A stretch of 64,000 bases of DNA, from positions 235,793-299,792 of the forward strand of contig VIIQ02000584.1 in the NCBI GenBank assembly GCA_007449985.2. The letters are read 5' to 3'. Each line of letters begins with the position of its first letter. Position 1 is the stretch's first letter. This stretch comes from Desmodesmus armatus. Its lineage: Eukaryota; Chlorophyta; Chlorophyceae; Sphaeropleales; Scenedesmaceae. A program made the translations under genes and the position numbers. Of this stretch, positions 1 through 11,465 are shown piece by piece. A model generated the notes under the pieces. The model was given only the letters and a program-made list of their open reading frames with translations, was not told the origin of the DNA and did no database searches.

Positions 1-216
1 CGGGGAGGCGGCTCTGCTGCTGCTGCTGCTGTCAGTGCCTTCCCCAGGGCCATTCCTGGTGTCACAGAGTGGGTGTTGGTGAAAAACATTGTGGCGGGCG
101 TTTGTGCGCACAAGTATGCAACATCGGAAGGCAGCGAGTTTGCAGTGTTTGGGAACTTGCTGACGCGGCACATGTGGTGGTTGAGAGGCACCTTGGCGCC
201 GTGCAGCCTTGTTTAA
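1..216 (+). CDS. C-terminal exon of an unrecognised gene (partial)
   Basis: Frame 1 is open from the first base to a TAA at 214-216 and reads as an Ala-rich stretch followed by a hydrophobic/aromatic tail containing GVTEWVLVKNIVAG and LTRHMWWLRG. The gene enters from outside the window, so its start and domains are not visible, and I do not recognise the family. Support for the plus strand is indirect. The sequence after the stop is GT-rich on this strand and carries TGTAA motifs at 645 and 896, as seen after the other plus-strand genes here. A minus-strand reading of the same stretch is possible but gives a low-complexity Thr/Ser/Cys product. Confidence 0.4.
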   Translation, partial: RGGGSAAAAAVSAFPRAIPGVTEWVLVKNIVAGVCAHKYATSEGSEFAVFGNLLTRHMWWLRGTLAPCSLV

Positions 217-1542
217 TCGCGGTGCATTGATGTGAACTGATCTGCAAGTGCCATTAGTAATTTGGACAAATATAGCATGATGGGAACAGGGTTTGTAGTC
301 CGCAAGCTGGAGCTCTGCCGTCAGCTTGGCACATCCTGGAGCCTTGGTGGCTGTGTGTTGGTGGAGACGGCGTCAACATATTTTGAGGAGCGTGCGGCGG
401 CCGCATTGTTGCGGTTCACTGCACTGCGCGACAGCAACAGAAACCATGTAGTAGCTGGACTGCTGCACTGCGGCGTGCGACACTTGTGTACATCACCATG
501 GCTGTAGCGGGTATGGCTGTCGAAGATGCTGGGCAGGGGGTTTGTTCCCACTGCCTTTGAAGGCCCCTTCAAGGTTAGCATCCATAGTGCGTAGAACAAG
601 ATGCGTGTGGGGTTGTAGTAAGATTGCAGAGGCTGAAGCTGTCGTGTAAGCGTGTGGGGTTGTGTTTAAGTTTGTGCTGAGCCCCTCTCCCTGGTGTGAG
701 TGTGGCCATGTGCCTGGAGTGATGCCCGCCATGACAAGTAGGAAAGGTAGTGTCCTGTTGTTGGCTGTTGATTGATCGATGCAGGCAGCAAGGCAGCGTG
801 ATTGTGTGGTTTTAGGCCTTCCTGCACAGCCCACAATTGTGTGTTGTCTTTTTGGAGTGATCTGTGTACCGAGGGCACTGGGTGAACACGTGTTTTGTAA
901 CATTTCTGAGAGTGGTGTCAGTGTTATGTCTGCCCTAAGCAGCACCACTGACAATGCAGCACCACCCAGCCGCTGCGGCAGTTGCCAAGATAGCCATGTC
1001 CAACCTAGTGGAAGTGGCAACCCTAAACCCTTCAGACCAACTGAGCTGTTGAACATGCAACAATAGCCACAAGCTGTCACAGCTGTGGCAGTTGGCTGTT
1101 GGCAGTGCCAAAGCTGCACACCCAGAAACTCTACCCCCTTTTGTTCCATGCTGAGCTTCAACCACCGTAAAGAAGGCACATGTTTGAACTGTTCAAACAT
1201 GTTGGAAACTTCAAATTTGAGCCTATACCTCACAAGCTGTCAACCATGCAGCAGACACCGTGACCACAAGCTGCACTGGAGCCACACATGTACCCAAAAA
1301 CACCACCACCATGGACTGGGTTGCAGCACACACAGCAAGATTCCAAGCCACCGTGCACCATGACTCATGGTTGTTCTGTAAATCGGATTTACAGAAGAAG
1401 GAGCACCTGTGCCGTATGTGCACAGCAACGGGTGAAAACCTCTCAGTCGCCAAAAGTGGGGTTGAAGGGAGACATTCCATCACACACTAACCCCAAGCCA
1501 AGCAACACACCCGACATGCATTCCCAGGCCAACACCCCTCTG
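217..1542. other. Convergent 3' flanks, no gene
   Basis: No convincing coding sequence. From about 217 to 930 the plus strand is GT-rich, as after other plus-strand stops here. From about 950 to 1540 it is AC-rich, that is, GT-rich on the minus strand, fitting the 3' side of the DTW gene. Plus-strand TGTAA motifs occur at 645-649 and 896-900. Confidence 0.5.
1374..1396. terminator. Palindrome carrying TGTAA on both strands
   Basis: A perfect 11-bp inverted repeat (TTCTGTAAATC, one spacer base, GATTTACAGAA) places the chlorophyte-type poly(A) motif TGTAA on the plus strand (1377-1381) and on the minus strand (1389-1393). It lies in the convergent space between the gene ending at 216 and the DTW gene ending at 1543, so it could serve as a bidirectional 3'-end signal. 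Function is inferred. Confidence 0.45.
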
Positions 1543-2173
1543 TCAGCTGCTGTCTACCACCAGCCTGTTGCCCATGCCCATCCTCCTCTTGCTCTGCACC
1601 ACACCCCTGCCTCCAGGTGCCATCCGCGCAGCCACAGCAGGGTTGAACCCCGCCTGATGCTGAGTCAGCAACCTCAGAGGGGCCACCACCTGATCGAACA
1701 GGCCTGGCTGGCCCTCCAGTATGGCTACTGCTGCTGCTGCTGCCTCTAGGGTGGTGCAGCACCCCTCGGCGGGTTGGGTGCGCAGCTTGGAGGCTGCGTC
1801 ACGCTGATGGAGGGGGGAGGGGGCGGGTGGACCTGCTGCTGCTGCTGCTGCTGCTTCTGGAGAGGTAGCGGCTTGCTGTATGTCAGCCTGCACTGCTAGC
1901 GGCTGTTGCTGCACCTGTTGCTGCACCTGTTGCTGCACCTGCTGCCGCTGCTGAGCGCCGCTGTGCATTTCCAGGGCTGCTGCTCCTGCTGCTGCTGGTG
2001 GACCTCGCTGTGCAAGTTCAGGGGCTGCTGCTGCTGCTGCTGCTGCGGCAGCTGCACCTGCTGGCCCAGCCCCTGTTGCCCCAAGATCAAGGGTGAGAAG
2101 TAGTCAAACATTTCCTTGGCTTGGCGCCAGGTGCCGTCAACAAGCAGCAGCACGTACGCCGGACGGGACCCCA

Positions 2174-2206
<33 letters not shown>

Positions 2207-2600
2207 GGGGATTCTGTAGTGAGGCTGCAGCAGCAGCTTGCTGCTGCTGCTGCTGCTGTTGCTGCTGCTGTTCCTGCAGGCCCTGAGCCACCTCCAGCAG
2301 GTCCCTTGCACCTGAAAGGGTGTGGGTAGAGTGGCAGTAACAGACTTGTGATGCAACAGCTTGTTGAGCGTTGCTACAGCTGCTGCAGAGCTTATGTTGC
2401 AGAGTCTAGGAGGAAAGGGGGGGGGGGGGCTGCTGCCTGAACAACCTGTACAACCATGCCTTTACCTCTCCACCCCCCTCCTCCTCGCGTTGCTGCTATC
2501 TGCCCTCTGCTTCCTCCCTTTCGCCTCCCCCTCTATCTCCCAACATCCCCCCCCAACAGACCCCCTGCGCCCCCCCCCCCCCCCCTCTCTCTGTACCCCC

Positions 2601-2631
<31 letters not shown>

Positions 2632-2900
2632 ACACACGCTCACCGGGTCCAGAGAACATCACCAGCAGAGGCACATGCTGCCCCACCACCACCCCCTCCA
2701 GCAGTGAATCCCACTGAGCCTTGTTCCCTTAACTCCAGTTTCCTCTGTACTCCCCCCCCCCCCCCCCATACACACACCCGCTCACCAGGTCCGGGGACAT
2801 CACCAGCAGCGGCACTTGCTGGCCCACCACCACCCCTTCTGGCAGTGATTCCTATTTAGCCATGTTCCCTGTCATTCCCCACAAGCTCTGTATCATACAG

Positions 2901-2932
<32 letters not shown>

Positions 2933-3617
2933 TTCACACACGCTCACCATGTCCAGGGAACATCACCAGCAGCGGCACCTGCTGCCCCCTCACCACCACC
3001 TCCAGGAGTGAATCCCACTCAGGCCACAGCCCAGGCTTGAGTCTCCTCCCCACCAGGGTGGTCAGGCAGGAGGGGGACAGCACACGCGACAGCAGGGGGA
3101 CGGTGGCCAGAGTGCGCCTGCCGGGGGGGGGGGGGGGGTAAAAAGGGGGGGGGGGGGGAGGGGTGAAAGCGAGAATGACTGGATGCCTGATACTATCCAT
3201 AACACATATCTGTAGCTTTCAAGGACTGTTCAGTAGTACAGCATGGTCAGGGTGCAAAAGCGCTCCACAGGACAAAGCTCTTGCAGGGCAGTGGTTGGCT
3301 GGGTGCAGGGTGGGGAATGCAAGTGGTGATAGGTTCAACTGTAGCCGGACCAGCTGCAGCGCTTTCATTGCAGGCCCCCCTTTCCACCCCATTTGCCCCC
3401 CCCCCCCCCGCCCCCGCCCCCGCCCCCCCCCGCGCGCCTCACTTTAGTTCGTGTGGGTGTTGCAGTATGACAACCTGTCCAGTCAGCTCCAGCGGCTGTG
3501 CTGGGAGGGCGGCACAGTAGCACACACGCAGGGGGCGGCCACAGCCAGCACACACGGGACGCTTGACAGGCTCAGGAACGCTGCTGCTGCTGCTGCTGGT
3601 GCTGCTGCTGCTGGCGG

Positions 3618-3648
<31 letters not shown>

Positions 3649-3664
3649 GGTCCCATGACTGTGG
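1543..3664 (-). CDS. DTWD2: DTW-domain tRNA-uridine aminocarboxypropyltransferase (DTWD2-like)
   Basis: The family adds a 3-amino-3-carboxypropyl group from SAM to a tRNA uridine (acp3U). Exon A ends at 3443 and carries the Cys cluster VCAGCGRPLRVCYC followed by VVILQHPHE. Exon B is 3117-2948 (VGRRLKPGLWPEW, VPLLVMFPG). Exon C starts at 2311 and carries the signature LLLVDGTWRQAKEMF and then KLRTQPAEGCCTTLEAA, with a stop at 1543. Phases A to B and B to C agree exactly. Two places are unresolved. The frame of exon A has no ATG above it, because the upstream Ala-rich frame differs by one within a GCT repeat. In exon C the DGTW and RTQP parts are in different frames across a poly-Gln stretch (about 1900-2060), needing an intron or an indel. 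The intron between B and C holds copies of the exon B end. Confidence 0.85.
2640..3030 (-). repeat. Three tandem copies of the DTW exon B end plus 5' splice site
   Basis: The last ~80 bases of exon B, including the GTGAGC donor and following GT/G-run, occur at about 2946-3030 (used), 2783-2872 and 2640-2727. Each copy still encodes a version of VPLLVM. The two extra copies lie inside the intron and are separated by long C-runs (G-runs on the sense strand). Confidence 0.85.
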
Positions 3665-4315
3665 TCTCCTCAAAGGCTGCTGTTTGGTCTGGGTCAGGTT
3701 GTGTCATGAAGTTGAGGTATGTTCAACAGTTCAGACAGCTGGAAGCACAGCTTAGAGCCTAGGGCCTTTGGTGATTGTTGGAGCGCTCCAAACCACGCTG
3801 GTGGGGGTCTGACTGCTTGGTGAACTTCGATGTTTAGGAGAGCTGTATGCTTCCAATAATGATCTGAATATCAACTAACTCTTGCAACAAGGCCTTTAAA
3901 GGAGTACTGTGATCAGTTCCTACGCTCTTTCACTCTCTGCTCAGCAGTTGCCTTGTGACAGTCACAGGGGGTTGGTTGCATGCCCCTACGGCACGTGACA
4001 ATGCAAACAAGAGGTAAAGAAGCTTGTTACGGTTGAGATTGAATCTGGTTGCCTCTACAGAATACTCGTTTTTTGGGGGGGAGGTTGTTACAAGTAGATA
4101 CTTTCACCGCAAAGCGGTACTCTCTACACTTGATCGACTGGGTAAGCCAAAGACGCACACCTGAACCGAGGGAACCTGCAAAGACACGTCAGACAAGACC
4201 ATTTTTTGAAAGCAGATCGTCCCAGTCATCGTTGCATTCTGTCGTTCCTGGGCCTGAAAAATACACTTCACGCTCCTTCAAGCTACAGTACAAACAACAC
4301 GCGGCCTGCTTACCC
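3665..4315. other. Divergent promoter region, DTW / RecN
   Basis: About 650 bases between the minus-strand DTW start region and the plus-strand RecN start. Base composition is more even than in the flanks, and homopolymer runs are few. I see no clear TATA box. It probably holds both promoters and 5' UTRs. Confidence 0.4.
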
Positions 4316-4959
4316 ATGATTCCGCGATCTGGTAGTTTTCGGGCCAACAGCAGTAGAGTTGGGGTTGTCCCTGCTGGAAGTGCCCAACAGCTGCTAGGTG
4401 CGATTGGCGTTGCTCATTGGGGTTCAGACATCTTGCGATGGTGAATCATGGCATCTATAGCTTGATATCAACTTGCCGGGTGGTTTGTGGCAGCGCAGTC
4501 CAAGGCTGGTCATGCAGCAAGTGCATTGCCTGCAGATCCTGCTCTTGGAGGGGTCACCAGCGGTGCTCGCAGATGGAGTCCATACATCGTTCTCCTGGGG
4601 CATGCTGAAGGGAAGTTCAGCACACCAAGCCACATGTAATGGACATGTATATCTGCTCTTGACTTGTATGCTCTCTCAGGTTGCAACTTCAGGCTCAGCA
4701 GACGCAGCAGCAGCGCAAGAAGCAGCACCAGTGCAAGCAGCAACAGCAGTCTCAACAGAGACACCAGCAGCAGCAGCAGGGCGAGTGTCACAGCAGGCTC
4801 CTTCACCACTGCTGCTGCCAGCTATGTTCTGTCAGCAGCTGCAGCACAGAGCAGCAATGCAAAGGGTGTCGATGGTGCGCACGACAGCAGCAACAACCAG
4901 CAGCAGCAACAACAGGCGATACCGCCAGAACATGTCCACCTCACACACCTTGTGGTGAG

Positions 4960-4998
<39 letters not shown>

Positions 4999-7900
4999 GC
5001 GCACGCCTCACCCCCCCCCCCCCTGAACACCTCACCATGCACCCCCAAACTAGGAAATTCCCCACCCCGCACCACTCACTGATATCTCCATGGCTGCACA
5101 AGTCACTGCGGGACATGCAGACAGAATCGCGCAACACAGCAGCAAGCAGCAGCAGCACACCACGAGTTGTGACCTCGTCACAAGCGCATGCACCCTCCTC
5201 TCATCCTGCTACCCGATTCGCACATGCATGTGCCACCTGACAATCCTTCTTGCTGTTGCTCATGGACATAGTCCCGGTTATTTCAGTGTCCTTCCCATGC
5301 CAATGTTGACCTTTGTGCCTCCCCCCCTGACCTCCCTCCCCCATGTCTTGCCTCCTCCTGCCCCCCCCCCCTTTGCAGTCCCTGTCAGTGCGTGACTTTG
5401 CCCTCGTCTCCAGCAGCAGTGTGGCTCTCACCCCCGGCCTCACCGCCATCAGTGGCAGCAGTGGAGCAGGCAAGTCAGCACTGATAGAAGCCCTAGCAGT
5501 GCTGCTGGGGTCACCACCCCCGGTGACTGTGTGCGGCCCCCAGCAGCAGCAGCAGTGATTGAGGGGCGCTGGTGGTTGGCAGCAGCAGAGGCTGAGGGGG
5601 TGGCGGGGGTGTTGCAGCAGGCAGGAATGCCGGCTAAGGCGCTGCCGCAGACAGCAGCAGCAGCAGCAGCAGGAGGAGCAGCAGCAGCGGAGGGGGCAGC
5701 TGAGGAGTTGAGAGGAGCCTGGCTGCACCTACGGCGGGAGGTGGGTTGCTGCCTGCACAGCTTATGTATTGGCTCAGGGGTTGGGCAGGGAGGTCCAGCA
5801 TTTGACTTGGACAGCGTGGCGTGTGTGTGATTGTGTGTGTATGCTGAGGTCATGTGTGTGTGTGCCTGCGTGCACAAGGAAGGAGGGCGGGGTCAGCATG
5901 TTGACAAGGAGCCGCTTGTGGGCAGCGGAAGCAAACCTGGGCACTGACTGACGCACAGATCTCCAAAAGCAGCAGCTGGGAGTTTGGGGCACTTTGCTAA
6001 TGGCGCGATGGCGGGGCAGGTATACACCACTGTCCTGCTCCCCCTCCCCACCCCCTCCTCACACCCGCGCCCTTCGTTCTCTCTGCAGGTCAGCAGCAAC
6101 CGTGCGGCCAGCAGCAGCAGCAGTCGCAGCCGCGTCCTTATCAACGGCACCCCCACCAGCCTCCGAGTGGTGCGATCAGTGGCCGACAAGCTCGTCGACA
6201 TTAACGGCCAGGCGGCGTCACTCGCACTGCGCGACACGCAGCAGCAGCTGCTGCTGCTCGACAGGCTGGCAGGTGTCACCGGGTTACGCCAGCAGCTGGG
6301 TGCTGCTGTTGCGCAGCTGGCTGAGCTGGAGCGGCGGTTGAGTCAGTTGGATGCCCTGGGTGATGATGAGGACAGGGCGGCACTGCAGCGACGCATTGAC
6401 ATACTGGACAGAGCCGGGTTGCAACCAGGTAAGGACAGCTTTTTGCTGTTTGCTCAGGTTCCGTGGAACATTACAGAACCTGAGCAAAGAGCAAAACTAC
6501 ACGGAACTACAGAGCAATTGTGGTTTCATGGGCTTGGGGAGTGGGCGTTGGGGGGGGGGGGGAGTTGGCTGGGGGAGGTGATGTGGAATGTGAGTCACAC
6601 ACAGTGTGTGTTGGGAGTTTGTGGAGCTGCATGTGTTTGGGGAGGGGGGGGGGGGGGGGCAAGGGGGCGGTCCTGGGTGATGATGAGGACAGGGCAGCAC
6701 TGCAGCGACGGATTGACATATTGGACAGGGCCGGGTTGCAACCAGTTGGGGGAGAGTGGGGGTGGGGTTGGTGGAGGCGGTGTGGTAGGTGAGTTGGGCG
6801 AAGTTGGGCGGTATACATTTGTGGAGCTGTGTGTGTTTGGACGGGGGGGGGGGGGGGTAGGTAAGAGGTGGACAAAGTTGCCCCCATAACTCAAACCACG
6901 CGTGTCTTAGCAGTAGGGAGTGCAATCCCGCAGCATCATCAAGGCCCTTGCTGTTGTTGCCTGTTGCAGCGCACTCCCCTCCCCCCATCAACACACAGGT
7001 GAAGAGGACACCGTTCGGCGGCCTCCCTCTTTCTGCGACACTCCTCCCCACCCCTACATTGGTTTCCACCACCCCTCACCCCATACCAACCGTTGCTTTG
7101 GACCTGCCGGCAAATTAACATGATGATACGCGCTGCCCTCCCCCTCAACCCGGGGGTGTCCTGTTGCGGCAGCCTCCCTCTTTCTGCGGCACTCCTTTTC
7201 ACCCCTTACATAGATGTCTGCCAAACCCAGATCGTAAACCCTAAACCTGCACACATATATTTGAATGCAGGCGAAGACGTGACGTTGCGGCGGCGGCTGG
7301 CAGCAATGGAGGCGAGACGGGGATGCCTGGAAACAGCAGCAGCACTACAAGCCGCCATACGCGGTGACAGCAGCGGCAGCAGCAGCAGTACTGCCGCTGG
7401 GGGTGGCGGTTCAAGCTTACTGGAGGGTGTGGGTTTAGTCATGACTCAGCTGCGTGGGCTGCTGTCGACTGAGGAGCAGCAGCGGCGGCTGCTGCTGGCC
7501 GAGCGGCAGCAGCTGCGGGCGGCGGCTGGCAGCAATGGCAGCAGCAGAGACAATGCAGCACATTATGCAATCTCAGGGGGTGCGGAGTGGGGTAGGATGG
7601 GTGGGGAAGAGGAAGAGGGTGGCGAAGAAGAGTGGGAGGAGGGGGAGGAGGATGAAGGGGAAGATGATGATGATGTTGATGGTGAGGTGCTGTCATCGTC
7701 TGCTGGTTTGAGTGCACTGTGTGTTGCACTGGAGGAGCTGGAGGCAGTGGAGGAGGGACTCAGGGAGGCAACAGCAGAGGTGGGTGCACTTATGCTGTGG
7801 TGAAAGCAAACAGAGGCAGAGAAAGGCTGAGTCTTCACTAAGCTGGGGCTGGTGTAAGGGGTAGGGGGTAGGCAGGGAGGGGTGTTGAGGAGGGGGGAAA

Positions 7901-10900
7901 TGAGGAGGGGTGAAAGGCAGTCGAAGAGGGGCTCAGGGAGGCAACAGCTGAGGTGGGTGGAGCCCTAGCATGCACACGCAGAGCCTCGTGAGTGGCACAG
8001 CGGAAGACAGCTTGGGCTGCATCCGGTTGAGCCCTCGGTGGTGTTTGTGTGTGAGGGGAGGGGGGGGGGGGGGGGGGGGGGGGGGGCTGGAGGCGGTGGA
8101 CGAGGGCGTGATGGAGGCAACAGCAGAGGTGGGTACCTGCACATCAATCCAACCGAAAGAGCCTTCACGTTTCACAGTGTTGATCCGCAACTGATACATG
8201 TGGTCCTTGCCTGTGTATGTGCACCATGCAGCTGTCATCCTATGCAGGTGCTGTTGACTACAGTCCCAGTGAGGCTGCCTCCCTCAGTGCCCGGCTGGAG
8301 TTGATCAGCAAGCTAGCCCGGCGCTTCAGGAGTACTCGTGGTGCCAGTGGGCTGCTGGAGCTGCAGCAGCAGTGGAGTGAACAGCTGGAGCAGTACTATG
8401 CATCACAAGGTAAATGGGTGAGAGGGAGGGGGGGGGGTAATTGTGTGTGTCTGTTTTTTGGGGGGGGGGGGGGGGGGGGGTCTGTCTGGGGGGGGCGGGC
8501 AGCAGAGGGAGTGCATGCGCACTCATGCAGTGTGGTGTGTTTGGGGGGGGGGCACAGGTGGGTGAGGCCAGAGTAGACAAATCTGCGTCAACACATTGCT
8601 GAGATGTGTTCTGCTGTGGTGTGCTGTGTCGCCACCTTACACTGCCATGCCATGCTGTGCCGTGCTGTGCACCCTGCAGGCCAGGCTGAGGTGTGGCGTG
8701 CTGAGGCAGGCAGGCTGCAGGGTGTCATATCGGACCTTGCGATACAGCTGTCAGCAGGACGGGTGGCAGCAGCAGGGAGACTAGCAGCAGCAGTGCAGGT
8801 GGGGGGGGGGGGGGCTAGGGGGGGGCTATGCTGTGCTATGAACCACCAGCTGTGGGCCCCAAAACATCAAACACTTGGTGCTTGTGTGTTTGTCGCCCAA
8901 CTTCATCCACAGTTCCAACATAAGCCCACCGTCGACCAGGGCCCCTGTGGGCAGCTTCATGGTGGGCAGGGCCCTTAGTAGTACTAGTACACCTAGTAGG
9001 TGTGCATGATGTCGCTAAGTCAGGGACCACACAATGCACAACATCACATCCAGACTCCTCTGCCCCGTGTACATGTATGGCGTGTGTCTGTGTGTTTGGC
9101 ATTGAAGATGCATGTGTAGCTAGCATACAACGAACATGCAAGTCACATGCAAGCAATTCATGAGGCACACCAACATAGTCCGACAAGGATGGAAAACCTG
9201 TGTGTCTGTGTGTGTCTGTATGTGTAGGCCCAGTTGGGTGAGCTTGTGATGGGCAACAGCAGATTTGCTGTACGGCTGGACTGGACACCTGCACAGGAGG
9301 GACAGGTGAGGGGGGCAATGCTCTTTTCCCAACGTTTTTTGGGGGGGGGGGGGGGTATTTGGTGGGTGTTGGTGAACTCCAACTCACTCACAATTCATCT
9401 CAGTGCAGCCCAATTCACTCACAAATCACTCCATAATTTACTCAGATTCACTCACAATTCACTCTCAATCCACTCCAATGCACTCCATTTCACTCCAATA
9501 CACTCACAATTCACTCCAATTCACTCCATATCACTCGAGTTCACCCCAAATCACTGCAATTCACTCCCAATTCACTCACAATTCACTTCAATTCACTCAC
9601 AATTCACTCCAATCCACGCCAATTCACTCACAATTCACTCCAATCCACGCCAATCCACTCCAAGTCAATCACAATGCACTCAGAATTCACTCCAATTCAC
9701 TCCAATTCACTCCAATTGACTCACACATCACTCACACTTCACTCTGATTTACTCCAATTCATGCCAATGCACTCAGCATTTACTCACAATACACTCACAA
9801 TTCACTCCATTCACTCACAATGCAATCAAGCGTGAGCGGTGCTTGAGCAGTCCTTTGTTATGGCGCCCCCTGTGGACACCAGCTGAACAGCACGTGAGGG
9901 ACAAGTGAGGGGGGGGAGGGTGGGGGGCTATGGACATTGTATGGCCCCGCCCGGGGCCAGAGGGGGGGGGGGCTTCTGGTAGGTGGCAAACCATGAAGTT
10001 GTGAGGCACCATGTGCTCAACATGTAAGTGAGGCAATCAAACATGTAGGGTTGAAAGGTTTTGTGCACGTTCCAGGTATTGAATCCGGCAGCACATGCGC
10101 ACTTCACACCCGTCAAAGAAAGAAAGAAAGATCCAGATACACCCCCTTTGTATTGTACGGTCAAACATCACCAAAGGCAAACGTGCCGGTTGCTGACACT
10201 GCCTCTGCAGCTGGAGCACACTGTATGGCAAATGCCGCCATAGCATACCTTGTATAGCAACTGGTGTGCACTGATCGTTTGCGTGGTGTGTGCTGCCATG
10301 TTGTGTAGGTTGCATCTTCCCAGGCAGTGTTGGTTCCATCAGCTGCCAGGCCCCCAATGGAACCTCTCACTGCATCCACCATACACCAGCAGCAGTCAAT
10401 ACAAGACTCACCCAGCAGCAGTAGCAGCAGCAGCAGCACACAGGCGGCTGTCCACCAAGGCCCCAAGCAGGTGTTCAGGGTATCATCGGCAGGGCTCGAT
10501 ACCGTGACCTTCCTGCTGGCAGCCGGCCCCTCTGAGCCCCTGCGGCCCCTAGCAGACGTGGCCTCAGGGGGAGAGGCCGCAAGGGTGATGCTGGCCCTCA
10601 AGGCAGCAGCAGCAGCCGTCGCTGCCACTGCTGCCACCCCCAGCAGCAGCAGCAGCAGCAGCAGCAGCATCCCAGCAGCAGCAGCAGCAGCAGCAGCAGG
10701 TGGTGAGGGTGGTCCTCCCCCTGTGTTGGTGCTGGATGAGTTGGATGCGGGGGTGGGCAGCAGGCTGGGTGCGCCCATTGGCCGACTGCTGCAGCGGCTG
10801 GTGGCGGGGGGCAAGCCTACAGCCAGTCAGGTGCTGGTGGTGACACACACACCACAGGTGAGGCGGCGCGAGGGGGGGGGGTGCTCGGGATGTGGGGGGG

Positions 10901-11321
10901 GGGGGGGAGGGGGCCAGGGCTGGAGTACTACTTCCGGTGCGGTGCATAATCCAATGGCTGTCCCAAACAGGGACATGGTTTTGGTTGAAGCCTTTGTGAT
11001 GGCTGTGCAACAGGGCAGGAGGGAGTAGGGAGGACGTGGCAGATCATGACTTTTCATCCCTGCATGTGTTGTATCAGTCGTTTCATCAGAACTTTCGTCA
11101 CCAAACCCTCCCCCCCCCCCACCTTTAGGATCACTTTCAAACATACTCATCATGGTGTGTGTTCTGTGTCTCCTTTGCAGGTTGCTGCGTGTGCCAGCTC
11201 CCACATCCAGGCTGTGAAAGGCCCGGGGCCTGATGGGCGCATCATCAGCACTTTCAGGACACTCAGCAGCACAGCAGAACGGCTGGACGAACTGGCAGAC
11301 ATGATGGGACTACTGCCACCC

Positions 11322-11354
<33 letters not shown>

Positions 11355-11426
11355 CAGAGTGAGGAGGCTGTGAGGGCCAGGCAGTTGGCGGCACAGCTGC
11401 TGGCAGCAGCACAGGAGGGAGCAACC

Positions 11427-11465
<39 letters not shown>

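Noticed and set aside
7439..7838. Minus-strand Ser/Pro/His frames
   Set aside because: They are the antisense of the acidic and Gln-rich RecN exon 5.
9234..9747. Open frames reading NSLTIHS-type repeats
   Set aside because: The first ~25 codons are the real RecN exon 8 (to 9305); the rest is intronic minisatellite.
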